From contig CM042030.1 of NCBI GenBank assembly GCA_023525975.1, positions 21,694,350-21,758,349 on the forward strand: DNA of 64,000 bases, in the 5' to 3' direction. The position numbers were made by a program, and so were the translations under genes. The stretch is from Smallanthus sonchifolius (lineage: Eukaryota; Streptophyta; Magnoliopsida; Asterales; Asteraceae). The notes under the pieces were generated by a model, which saw only the letters and a list, made by a program, of their open reading frames with translations, was not told the origin of the DNA and searched no databases. This document shows positions 52,455 to 63,000 of this stretch, in pieces. The stretch's first letter is position 1; the number at the start of each line of letters is the position of its first letter.

Positions 52455-52599
52455 TGTAAGGAACAATCGGTAAAATTAAACTTGAACACAATCGGTTTTG
52501 TGGGAACTCCACGACTTTTTCTGATTTTTATTGAACTTTTTGGAATAGGAATTACAAATACCTACTATATATTTATATTGAATAAATAAGCTATCCTAT
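52455..52599 (-). repeat. Copia E 5' LTR, truncated by element F
   Basis: From TGTAAGGAAC at 52,455 it matches 22,422-22,557 until CTATCCTAT, where LTR F starts at 52,600. The other LTR copy continues CTAGACTCAAA at this point. Confidence 0.8.
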
Positions 52600-53040
52600 T
52601 GTAAGGCCCTAGACCTGGGAACCCTACTTTTTGGGTCAAACGCAAGCTAAGTAGTCATAGACATCAAACTAAACTCAATTCATTGCAGCGGAAATCAAAT
52701 AGTCAACAAAGGTCAACAACCCGACCCAAACATAATTCAAACCGATTACTAATGTTTAAATATATCAATGAAACAAGTAATAAATAGTGTCATCACGAAC
52801 ACCCACGTTAACCAAATGCCATCCAGAAGCCGCCAGCTCACACATTCTCCTTACCTGAAATACATGCTTAAAAAGTCAGCTACGTTGAGTGAGTTCTATA
52901 TTAGTTTATTAGGGAATATTGAATCCCAAAACCGTTATAAAAATGGTTTGCATCTCATAAGTTTACTCATCAATAATTCAAGTAGTTATAATTATCGACA
53001 CACCAGTATATCATGTTGTCTGGTCCGAAGACACAAGCAA

Positions 53041-53205
53041 ACACGATCTCCCGCCTGACTGTCGTCAGACACAATAACCCGATGACTAATGTCAACACAA
53101 TATCAAGTTTACTCTTGATCTCCCGCCTGACTAATGCCAGACTCAATATCCCGCTGACTAACGTCAACACAATATCAAACTTACGCTTGATCTCCCGCCA
53201 CGACT
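53041..53205 (-). repeat. Short tandem repeat with TGAC/GTCA hairpins in LTR F
   Basis: The phrase GATCTCCCGCC occurs three times, separated by about 70 bases. Each interval carries short inverted repeats: CTGAC/GTCAG (53,055-53,068), TGAC/GTCA around TAAT (53,083-53,094), a mismatched CTGAC/GCCAG (53,127-53,140) and TGAC/GTCA around TAAC (53,155-53,166). Confidence 0.7.
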
Positions 53206-53261
53206 ATTAAGTACGTGACACAAATAGCTCATACACACATACATGCATAACGACTATTAAA

Positions 53262-53460
53262 AAGGTGTTTTTTTTTTATCAAAAGTGCTTATTGACTTAT
53301 GACTTTTGAAAATGAGTTTTTAAAAAAGTGTTTGGATTAGCTTTTGGGGTGAGAAAACCCAATAAGTCAATATGTTGTTTTTTAAAAAGTGTTTGGCTTA
53401 ACTTATTAATGTAAAATGACCAAAAAGGACATTTTTTATATTTAAAACCATGTTATACTT
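53262..53460. mobile_element. Harbinger-type MITE fragment
   Basis: Bases 53,262-53,410 match the MITE at 2,625-2,809 in inverted orientation. The fragment lies immediately before the element at 53,461, so the two may be parts of one rearranged insertion. Confidence 0.55.
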
Positions 53461-54820
53461 TGAGGGTGTTTGGGATTGCTTATTTGCATATACTATTATA
53501 TACTTAACAATTTTTTTAGACAAAATTATAATTAAAAAAATACAAAACAAATAATATAAATTTCTTTTACAAATTTTATAATTTCTTGATTAGACCATAC
53601 TAATATTACGTTCATACAAATTGTAAATAATTCATAAAAAATACCAAAATGATGTCATAGTACATTCATCCCCGCGATGCCAATATATATTGCGCAATAA
53701 TATCTCGTATCGCTGCCATATACATATCATCATTATTCGTACGACGTGTAATCAGAACTTCTTCATGAACTTCATTACTAGTACCACCTTCTGTGGGATT
53801 GTAGCATTATCCCATACAAATTTTGGTTTATTCTTTTTATTCATGGAGTTTATTCTTGCCATGTCAAGCAAGAATAAACCAAAATTTATTGAAGTGAGTA
53901 CCAGGTCTATTACCATTTTTAAGTTCAGTCAAGCAAGCATCAATAAACTCCATGAATGTAGCATTATCCCATACAAATTTTGGTTTATTCTTTTTATTTG
54001 ATGTTTCACAATCAACAACATTAGGGTGGTTTCCATCCATTATCTGATAATTACGTGGTACCACAATAAAAAATCAGTATGATCAAGAATACAAATTTGA
54101 GTTAACCTGATAAATTCTATAAACCTCATGATAAATTACATCTTTAACAATTTGGTTTGGTTAAATTGATAATATATATGAATTGAACTAGATGATGAAA
54201 GCAAATTATTACATACAACAATTTTACAATAAAAAAATAGATTAATGTAAAACAGGTATAATGCAAGAAAATCGATTAATAAAAAACAGGTATAATGCAA
54301 AACTGAAACATAACAGGTAATGGGGGAAATTTCAAAAGAATAAAATAAATATAAATACTATTCTAGAAAAAAAATTATAAACCATCTAGAAACTTTGAAA
54401 TCGACCAATTCTAATGAAAAAAATAAACGAAAGCTTATCTTTCTTGGAAAAAGATTCAATTTTTAATGGAATGAAAGGTTTACCTTTCTTCGAAAAAGAA
54501 GCAAAACAGGGACAATCTTCGACGGCTGTGCGTTCTTGCGCAACAGGGACGATTACTTATGATATGTCAACAAATGAGTTTTATATATTTAGGGTAAAGA
54601 GTGGGTAAATTGGTAATTTTTTATTCTAGAAGTCATAAGGAGTTTTAAAAAGCAAGGATTTGTAACTTTTGGAAAACAACTTTTTAAGGCTTATCAAAAA
54701 GCCAAAACAAAAAAGACATTTATGGTTGCCAAACACTTTTTTTGACTTATTGGCTTTTTGAAAAAGTCAATAAGCCAATAAGTCAATAAGTCATTTTCAA
54801 ACTTAATCCCAAACACCCTC
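53461..54820 (-). mobile_element. PIF/Harbinger-type derivative with a Myb/SANT-like ORF
   Basis: The ends GAGGGTGTTTGGGATT (from 53,462) and AATCCCAAACACCCTC (to 54,820) are perfect 16-bp inverted repeats, the GGGTGTTTGG type of PIF/Harbinger elements. The interior carries part of the Myb/SANT-like ORF these elements encode. No DDE transposase is left. The expected 3-bp TAA/TTA duplication is not clear, perhaps because of the neighbouring fragment. Confidence 0.65.
53864..54064 (-). pseudogene. Myb/SANT-like ORF remnant of the Harbinger element
   Basis: The frame contains NKKNKPKFVWDNATFMEFID then ACLTELKNGNRPGTHFNK. It resembles the first helix region of the Myb/SANT-like DNA-binding protein (Harbinger ORF1). 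The stretch KNKPKFVWDNATFMEF is repeated in inverted or shifted form nearby (53,815-53,990), showing a local duplication. The remaining helices are missing. Confidence 0.55.
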
Positions 54821-55561
54821 TAAAAATATATATTTCTTCACTGGAATATCATCTATGCATGCATTCGTTTAGTAAAACACATTTTACATGTATTCATGTC
54901 CAAAACATAAAAACAGTTAAAAGTGGGCGATAGAAATTCACCTTTGCTCGACACACCTCGTTCTTTAGAGCTCAATAACTCCTCGTGCCTGCCTTTCGAC
55001 CTCGCACCTATAATGCACACAAATCACGAGTCAACCACATGACCCGACGTTAAACCTTCACCTACACGACTAAGCATACGTCGCGCAAGGCCACATGCAC
55101 ATGCAATGCACCATGCATGGTTTTCATTCATTGCGTGAACCCCCCCCCATTCCAAACTTATAGTCGGCTCCACACCGGGTCCCCGAGCTCGCCAAACCTC
55201 ACCTTCGTTCATCACTACGCACCATAGTGTCCCTCCGCGCAACACCCGCCCTTGGCCGGCTCCGCAATTACACCGTTCGGTTCCTAGGTCTGTTCCCGTG
55301 ATCTTCCGGAACCACCACAGCCCGTCACCGCGACCCCCCGATTCACCACATCCCCGTGTACAGTTTGTGGCCTCCCTTCACTACTGTCGTCACCTCCTCG
55401 CGTCATTACAATCGTGCACAGCCCCTTAGGCGGACGACCGTGACCACCAAGCACCACCGCCGACCCCCTTGCGCGGATTCCGGCTTCCCCGTTCCCTAGC
55501 CGATGGCCCGTAAACCCCCACCCTAGTACTCTAGGGTTTTCGGCCAGCTCCCACTTGAGAC
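54821..55561 (-). other. GC-rich outer part of LTR F
   Basis: No gene. Bases 55,130-55,560 are markedly GC-rich compared with the surroundings and resemble the leader region next to the LTR B transcription start (compare 29,220-29,450). The frames seen here have no known domain. Confidence 0.4.
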
Positions 55562-58500
55562 TGTGACACCCAGTATTCCAGGTCAATATCTATATTTCGT
55601 AATTTCACGTTCATAAATTATAATTCCTGGGTTATTATTTTGACATAGTTTTGTCATGGAGGCTAGCAAATGAACAAATATTATACTTTAGTAATTTTTA
55701 GAATTACTAGGAAGTAAACGGTTATAACCCGCAAGGAACGTCGTTGGTGATTAACAAAATCTTTATTCCAAGTAAAGTCTAGTAATACGCTGGTTATAAA
55801 AACATAAATATTGGTGACAAGGTTATTAAAAATGAACACAAAGAATATTAGTTCATGGTGACGAGTTATTATTACGTGGGTACATATGTATTATAATTAA
55901 ACACTAACTATGACGGGTTAAATTAGTGGATTATTGAAAAATAGTCAAGGTATGAAATATATAGAGTTTTAATTATAAAAGTTCATACATCGGGTGTTAG
56001 ATCACGGGAGCGCCTACCGGGTATACCCTGTCCAAAAATAGCTCAACTAAATAACTATATTAAGATCGCAAGTGGGAACAAGCCATGAACTTTACCCAAA
56101 TCCTACCTCTCGGTCGTGAACCATTGCTCAGACACAACTAGCCACCAAATTAGACTTTTTAACCCAACATAAGTCATGCCTTGTGTCATAAAGCCATACC
56201 TCATTAAGAGTTAGACAACTAATGATCAAAGATTATCCATTAAAAATCTTAAGGGATAAGGAATACAGGTTGAAAAAGTTTCTTTCATACAAACACTCCC
56301 ATCTGTATATATATATACGGTATATACACATACCAACATATCTATTCAAACTCAAGGAACACAAGCTAGAGAGAGAGTTAAGTAGAGATTGAAGATACAA
56401 GTGAGTTTTGAAGATTCAAAAGCCGGTTCTTGTAGATATCAAACCGTTCTCACCTTCTAACCGTAAAACTTCACCTAGCTTGTCTAGTGGTAAGAACTCG
56501 ACTCAAATCTTTCCATTCGTCTTTATATTTCCGGTTAAAAACATGTTGTTCACCATAAAAAGTAAAGAAATCTAAAGAATAATAAAGCTTAAGTAAGTTT
56601 AGGAACTATGTTTTACATAAACATGCATATATGGGTCGAAAATAACGAAAATATATGTTTGTTAAGTTGTTATGATCATTATGTCAAGTTATTGACAATT
56701 CACATAATGATAAGATTCAAGGGAAGAAAAACCAAAATAAAAGTAGGTATGTAATTATGTTGACAGAAAATATACATGCATATGTTTGTGTATGTTTATG
56801 TGTTTAAAGTGTAAGAATACATAAGAGAAACTGAAAATATATAAAGACATACACATGTAAAGGTCGAGATATATATATATATATATACATGTTTGACTCG
56901 GTTAAGGATTGGAAATAATCGAATATATGGTTACATATATAAAGGTTTAAGCTGGTATATATACTTACGGATGCATTCTCAATGATTGAATGTTTTGGAA
57001 ATAAGTTAGATTAAGTGAAAGTCTAACTAATATTTGATGAAAGAGTAAAATATATGTAGGCATATATGTATGGAACATATATAAATATATATGTAATTAA
57101 GTTAGAAACTCGGAACGAGTAAAGAAACGACTAAATAAATGAAATCATGTATGTTTAGAACATGTTGATAACAGGGAACGTAGACAAGAAAAATGAACTA
57201 TAAAGACGTTTGGATTAAGGATAAATAATCATATGTTATCAAGAAACTTGTTTAGATATATGTTGGAATATGATTACATTTGTGTGCATTAGTTGATTTA
57301 AATAAATGCATGATGGACGCAAACGCGTTAATAAATGTCGTTCGGAACGAGTAAATTATATGAGTACGTGCTAACATGGATTTTGTGCGCGTAGGACGAG
57401 TCACATGCTTAAAGCATATTTGAACGACATTTGTGGTTTTATATAATTATTGATACGATATAATTATAAGGTGATACGTGGAATATAATATAAATATATT
57501 ATAAGATGTTGCAAAAATAATATTTATTTTTGACAAACGTATCAAGTCACCAATATGGAAATATATTATTTTCTAGAAAAATAAGTAAAGCGTCTAGACT
57601 GGAATAATAATCACCAACGGGTCGACACGTTAAAACACAGTATTATTAAAAGACGCACTTAACGGGATTCGTTAAGGCGGGTGAACAACATATGCTTAAG
57701 ACGGTTAGTCTTAACATATAAAGTATCCTTGTGTAATTAGGGTACGGATAAGCGGAGTTTACGATCAATCAAGTATTTGCTAGCATTCATACTTACGAGG
57801 TGAGTTTCACTATTCCCCTTTTTCTGGTTTTAGAAAGGTTTTGGGGTGGAAACATACTTGTAATGATTTTCGTATATTAATGAATGAACAATGATCAGAC
57901 CGTATGTGTGCATTGAGGGAACAATATAGCGCTTAAGTCCCCGGATTAACACACTTTGTAACCATTAGCTATGGACTTAGCCTAGGATTCTATGAATAGT
58001 ACTATTGGGGGTGACGCCCCCGGTCATGGTTAGTCGCGCTAGCCAGGGGTCCACATGGCCAAATGACCGCATATTGTCTTATTCTCGTGGTTTAGCGAGG
58101 GAGGGGCATTCAATTGTCATGGTTTGGTTACGGTCTCGTGCATTACATATTATTTGTATTCCTTGCAAGTTTACAAATTGGGTCAATTGGTCAGGAAATG
58201 TTCAATTCATTGGTTATATATATGTACTATTTGATCGGAAACTTATTCATTTAAACGTTTGTAAACGTTGGAACTACAAGAATATTTGATCAAAACCTGT
58301 GAACTCACCAACCTCGTGTTGACACTTTATAAGTATGTTTTTTTCAGGAAAGTGAACGTGGTCGCAATGGTTAGCAATGTAGGATTACATGCATGCATGA
58401 ACGGATACGGCTTTTTGGAAATTTCCCTTGTATAACTCATCGTCATGGGTCATATTTGTGAAATCTTAATCTTTTGTAAACTCAAATGGATATTTTGGGA

Positions 58501-58617
58501 TGTAAAACTTTAATTATGATTATGTATCCAATCATTATGTATGTGTTTGCGGTAATCATATGCTTTGGAAACCAGTGAACGTTACGCCTCGCGTTTCCGC
58601 CTTGGCGGGGTGCGACA
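55562..58617 (+). repeat. Gypsy C 5' LTR (3,056 bp)
   Basis: It starts TGTGACACCC and ends GGGGTGCGACA. The interior is AT-rich, with several TATATA runs (for example 56,865-56,888), a candidate TATA box near 56,307-56,325, and no coding sequence. The long LTR is usual for Tekay-like Gypsy elements. Confidence 0.88.
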
Positions 58618-58621
58618 GAGC

Positions 58622-58640
58622 TTGGTATCAGAGCCATTGA
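58622..58640 (+). other. Primer-binding site of Gypsy C
   Basis: TTGGTATCAGAGCCATTG follows the LTR end after four bases (GAGC). TGGTATCAGAGC is complementary to the 3' end of the initiator Met-tRNA. Confidence 0.92.
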
Positions 58641-58763
58641 TTATAGTGAACTAGGAGTCTAAAACTGAACCTAGTCTATAATTTAAATGACTCATTAAAA
58701 CGTTTTCATTGCATAAGCATTGTATAACCATTAGTCATGTCATATGGATATTGTAGTCACATC

Positions 58764-59540
58764 ATGTCGTCGTACGATGGTCACATCCCCACTTCTGACT
58801 CGGAGGATGAGTCGTCAGAGCACCGATCACCTGCTAGGGAGGAGACTCCCACCACACACCCCCGGTATCGGGTTCAGACCCGCAGCTCCACACCAGCTGA
58901 CGTCGCTCTTGGAAAGCCACCTATCTGCTACCGTAAGAAGAGCGGAGGACCGATCATGGTCAAGAGTGCCCGGAAGAGGACACGACTGCCCCGCAAGAGG
59001 ACCCTGGCTGCACGTGACCCCAAGGACCAAGAGACCGAAGAGGAGCCGTCCAGAAAGCGACCTTGCTACCACCCTACCACCAATGGGATGTCCCGTACCC
59101 TTGCACGCTGGAGAGAGATGGAGGGCATCCCTTCGACATTTGAGCTCGGGGAGTCATCAAACTCCCAATCGCAGCTGCCCCACGCTGGGGAGGACGTACA
59201 GCTCACAGTTCCTAACTTAGTAGCCCGTGTACACACACACGAGGAGCGTCTTGATGACCTCCTAGATGACATTCGGGCACATGGTGATGCATCTACTCGG
59301 CTGCAGCAAGGGCTCGGATCCCGAGTAGAGACACTAGAGGACGCCACCAGAGACCTGCAGGGTACTACTGATCACCTGGAGATGAGGGCTGATATGGACT
59401 GGCTGTTGACTACCACGGTACGAGACAGTGTGGAGGCCCTGGAGGAGAGGACTGTGGCAGCAGAGTTTGTAGCTAGAGCTAGTGTTGTCATGGCTGGACT
59501 TGCCATGATGATTGGGTTGTACTCTCACTTCTTTCGTTAG
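58764..59540 (+). CDS. Extra ORF upstream of gag in Gypsy C
   Basis: From MSSYDGHIPTSDSEDE (58,764; an earlier in-frame Met is at 58,737) the frame gives 258 residues to a TAG. In order: an acidic head, a TRSSTPADV patch like the start of some Gypsy gags, a strongly basic block (SARKRTRLPRKRTLAAR, about residues 67-83), a probable coiled coil (about 145-225, with LDDLLDDIRAH, RVETLEDATRDLQ and VEALEERTVAAE), and a hydrophobic C-terminus ASVVMAGLAMMIGLY that could span a membrane. It has no enzyme motif. It lies 256 bases before gag in the same orientation. The function is unknown. Confidence 0.6.
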   Translation: MSSYDGHIPTSDSEDESSEHRSPAREETPTTHPRYRVQTRSSTPADVALGKPPICYRKKSGGPIMVKSARKRTRLPRKRTLAARDPKDQETEEEPSRKRPCYHPTTNGMSRTLARWREMEGIPSTFELGESSNSQSQLPHAGEDVQLTVPNLVARVHTHEERLDDLLDDIRAHGDASTRLQQGLGSRVETLEDATRDLQGTTDHLEMRADMDWLLTTTVRDSVEALEERTVAAEFVARASVVMAGLAMMIGLYSHFFR

Positions 59541-59796
59541 ACCTGTTACGGGCGGGTTGTGCCCGTAACACGTTATGTAGTTCAAAACTTTAGTACTGAT
59601 GTGGTCATGTGAACCCATCTCTTTTGTATCCTTGTCTTTTGGGAACAATGTACTGTGTATGTTTTAACTATGTATGTGTAATATATGTTGTGATGATGGT
59701 TATCTACGTTTGATGTTGTTGTATCCTTATGTCATGTGATATCATTATTATTATATAATGTTGTTTCTTTTTAAATCTTATGTTAGAAAGAACACA

Positions 59797-59998
59797 ATGG
59801 CGCCTAAGAGAAGGATGCCGCGTGACACTACCGGTGACAACAACGAGACTATATCCCCAAACATGGAGCAACTCATCTCACAACGGGTAGCTGCCGCCCT
59901 GGAACAGTATGAGGCCAATCGAAATAGTGGCGGAGGGAATGGCAGTGGTACCGGCGGAGGAGGTGCAGGAGGCAGTGGCACAGCCGGAGGTTCTGGAG
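59797..59998 (+). CDS. Gypsy C gag, first part (before a candidate intron)
   Basis: MAPKRRMPRDTTGDNNETIS starts the gag. The segment SPNMEQLISQRVAAALEQYE is the conserved gag N-terminal helix of Tekay-like elements, and a glycine-rich run follows. The literal frame ends at a stop at 60,031. A GT at 59,999 would splice to an AG at 60,083-60,084 and continue in frame with the large ORF below. Confidence 0.7.
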
Positions 59999-60084
59999 GT
60001 AATAGAATAAATAATCACAGCCGTGACTCATAGTCATGATCCAAATTAATGACGTCATTAAATAAGTGACTTGTGATCCTACAG
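59999..60084 (+). other. Candidate 86-bp intron in Gypsy C gag
   Basis: GTAATAG donor, TACAG acceptor, AT-rich, and TTAATGAC as possible branch site 35 bases before the acceptor. Removing it restores one codon (G + AT) and joins the two gag parts exactly in phase at the place where family members are continuous (Gly-rich run to CTYKAF). Without splicing, gag would be cut by a stop. Confidence 0.6.
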
Positions 60085-63000
60085 ATGCTTCAAATAGAAA
60101 GTGCACCTATAAGGCCTTCCTATCCTGCAACCCTCGCAACTTTAATGGCACCGAGGGTGCAGTAGGCCTGATGAGGTGGATAGAAAAGATGGAATCGGTG
60201 ATTGATATCAGTGAGTGCACAGCTGATTGTATGGTGAAGTATTCTACTTGCACGCTCACCGATAAAGCTTTAACCTGGTGGAATTCACAAGTAAAGACTT
60301 TGGGAAGGCAGGCAGCATATGAGTTGTCTTGGGAAGATCTGAAAAACATGATGATCGAGGAATACTGTCCTCGAAACGAGTTGCAAAAGATTGAGACAGA
60401 GATGTGGAATCTACAAATGGTAGGAGATGATGTGGCTGGGTACACCGATCGTTTCAATGAGTTGGCAATCCTAGTACCTCACATGGTCACGCCAGAACAC
60501 AAGCGTGTGGAAAGATATTTGTGGGGCCTTGCGCCTCAAATTCGCAGCATGGTAACTTCATCTAACCCAATGGATGCCAAGAGTGCTATAACTTTAGCAT
60601 TCAAGTTAAGAGATGATGCTGTGCGAAATGGACTGTTTGGAAAGAAGGAGACTGAGGAAAGTAAAACTGGGGAGAAAAGGAAGTTGATGGGAAATTCAAG
60701 TAGCAAGTCTGGGAAACAAGGGTTTAGGAAACAGGAAACGGTAAAAGCCTTTGCGGTCAACACCGTAGAAAAGAAGGAGTATGAAAGGGGCCTACCGAGA
60801 TGTAAAAAGTGCGGATATCATCATACTGGTGGGTGCATCAAGTGTGGAAAGTGTGACAAATTTGGTCACACCACACAGAGTTGTCGAACTAACACCAACA
60901 GCACGGGTAGAGCCAAACCAGGATGTTTCAAGTGTGGTGATCTAGGGCACTTCAAGAAAGATTGTCCCAAGTGGAGGAACCAGAACAACGCTCAGGCACC
61001 GGGAAGGGCTTTTGTGATGGGTGCAAGGGACGCACGCCAGGACCCGAATATCGTCACTGGTACGTTCCCGATCAATAATCAATATGCCTCTGTACTTTTT
61101 GATTCGGGTGCTGATATGAGCTTTATGTCGAATGATTTTAAATCTTTACTCGGTATTAAGGCCAGCAAACTAGAACAAGGTTATACAATTGAATTAGCAA
61201 ATGGAAAATTAATAGAAACCGGAGAGGTCATTAAGGGCTGTACTTTATGTCTAGAAAACCATACATTTAGTATAGACCTTCTACCTGTCGATCTGGGAAG
61301 TTTTGACATTGTTATTGGCATGGATTGGTTATCAAAGAATCATGCCGAGATCGTTTGCTTCGAAAAGATTGTACGTGTCCCACTACCAAGCGGAGAAATT
61401 CTTTCAATTCAAGGCGAAAAGTGTAGAACGATACTGAAAATGATAAACTGCATGAAAGCTCATAAGTATCTACGCAAGGGTTATTGCGCATTCCTGGCTC
61501 ATATCGTCGAAAAGAAACTTGAGGAACGTCGACTTGAAGACATACCGATCGTTAGGGATTACCCCAAAATATTTCCCGAAGACTTGCCTGGTATACCGCC
61601 ACAAAGACAAGTCGAGTTCCGGATCGACCTGGTACCAGGAGCCGCACCAGTTGCACGATCACCGTATCGTCTAGCACCTTCCGAGATGCAGGAACTGTCA
61701 AGCCAACTACAAGAGTTACTTGACAAAGGTTTTATAAGACCGAGTTTCTCACCCTGGGGAGCTCCGGTCCTGTTTGTAAAGAAAAAGGATGGAACCTTTA
61801 GAATGTGTATTGACTACCGAGAGTTGAACAAACTGACAATTAAAAACCGGTATCCGCTTCCTCGAATAGACGATTTATTCGATCAACTTCAAGGTTCCAG
61901 CTTCTACTCTAAGATTGATCTACGATCAGGGTACCATCAACTGAGAGTCCAGGAGGAAGATGTACCAAAGACGGCTTTTAGAACTCGCTATGGTCATTAC
62001 GAGTTTCTAGTTATGCCGTTTGGCTTGACTAATGCACCGGCAGTTTTCATGGATCTCATGAACCGCGTGTGCAAGCCATACTTAGATAAATTCGTGATTG
62101 TGTTTATCGATGACATATTGATATATTCACGAACTAAGGAGGAACATGAACATCATCTAAAATTAATCTTGGAACTGCTCAGAAATGAGAAGCTATATGC
62201 AAAATTCTCTAAGTGTGAGTTTTGGATCCGAGAGGTACAATTTCTTGGACATGTCATCAATAAAAAGGGAATCCACGTGGATCCGTCCAAGATTAAAGCT
62301 ATCAAAAACTGGGAAGCACCAAGAACGCCGACTGAGGTGCGTCAATTTCTGGGTTTGGCAGGCTACTACAGGCGATTCATCGAGAATTTTTCAAAAATAG
62401 CCCTGCCTTTGACAACGTTAACCCAGAAGGATAAAAAGTTCGATTGGACTGATAAACAAGAATCAGCTTTTCAATTGCTGAAACAGAAGCTTTGCAGTGC
62501 ACCAATCCTATCCCTTCCTGAGGGAACCGACAATTTTGTCGTGTACTGCGACGCATCACACCAAGGTCTGGGATGTGTACTAATGCAGAGAGAAAAAGTC
62601 ATAGCATATGCATCCAGACAGTTGAAAGTCCATGAGAAAAATTATACGACTCACGATTTAGAATTGGGTGCTGTCGTGTTTGCACTCAAGATTTGGAGAC
62701 ATTACTTATATGGTACAAAATGTACTATCTTTACGGATCATAAGAGTCTCCAGCACATCTTTAATCAGAAGGAACTTAACATGAGGCAGCGCCGTTGGGT
62801 GGAGCTACTGAATGATTACGACTGTGATATCAAGTATCACCCTGGAAAGGCGAATGTCGTAGCAGATGCCTTGAGTCGTAAGGAACGAGTTAAAACTCTT
62901 CGTGTTCGTGCCCTAGGATTGACAATTCATACGAGTCTCACGATTCAAATCCGGATGGCACAGCAAGAGGCAATCAAAGAAGAGAACATTGAGAAAGAAG

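Larger units (their letters stand above)
48946..52599 (-). mobile_element. Copia element E, 5' part (split)
   Basis: The minus strand carries the LTR (52,455-52,599, cut by F), gag, zinc knuckle, protease, integrase and most of RT, in Copia order. The RT frame breaks off at 48,946 in the segment KKSGYASKILKSTRI. The remaining RT and RNase H are 25.6 kb to the left. Several stops make it defective. Confidence 0.85.
52600..55561 (-). repeat. Gypsy LTR F (related to B), interrupted
   Basis: It starts TGTAAGGCCCTAGACC and shares landmarks with LTR B in the same order (GCAGCGGAAA near 52,685; a 'CTTACCTGAA...TAAAAAGTCAGCTACG' block near 52,850-52,890; a 'TCACCT' donor-like block). It reads as the minus-strand 3' end of a Gypsy LTR. 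It contains the Harbinger derivative at 53,461-54,820 and is cut at 55,562 by element C. The rest of F would lie beyond C, outside the window. Confidence 0.7.

Noticed and set aside
55024..55586. Small proteins in the GC-rich end of LTR F
   Set aside because: Composition explains the open frames. There is no start context, homology or partner, and the region corresponds to LTR leader sequence.
58744..59220. Second overlapping ORF in the Gypsy C upstream region
   Set aside because: It overlaps the 258-codon ORF in another frame. The latter has a coherent domain layout, and this one does not.
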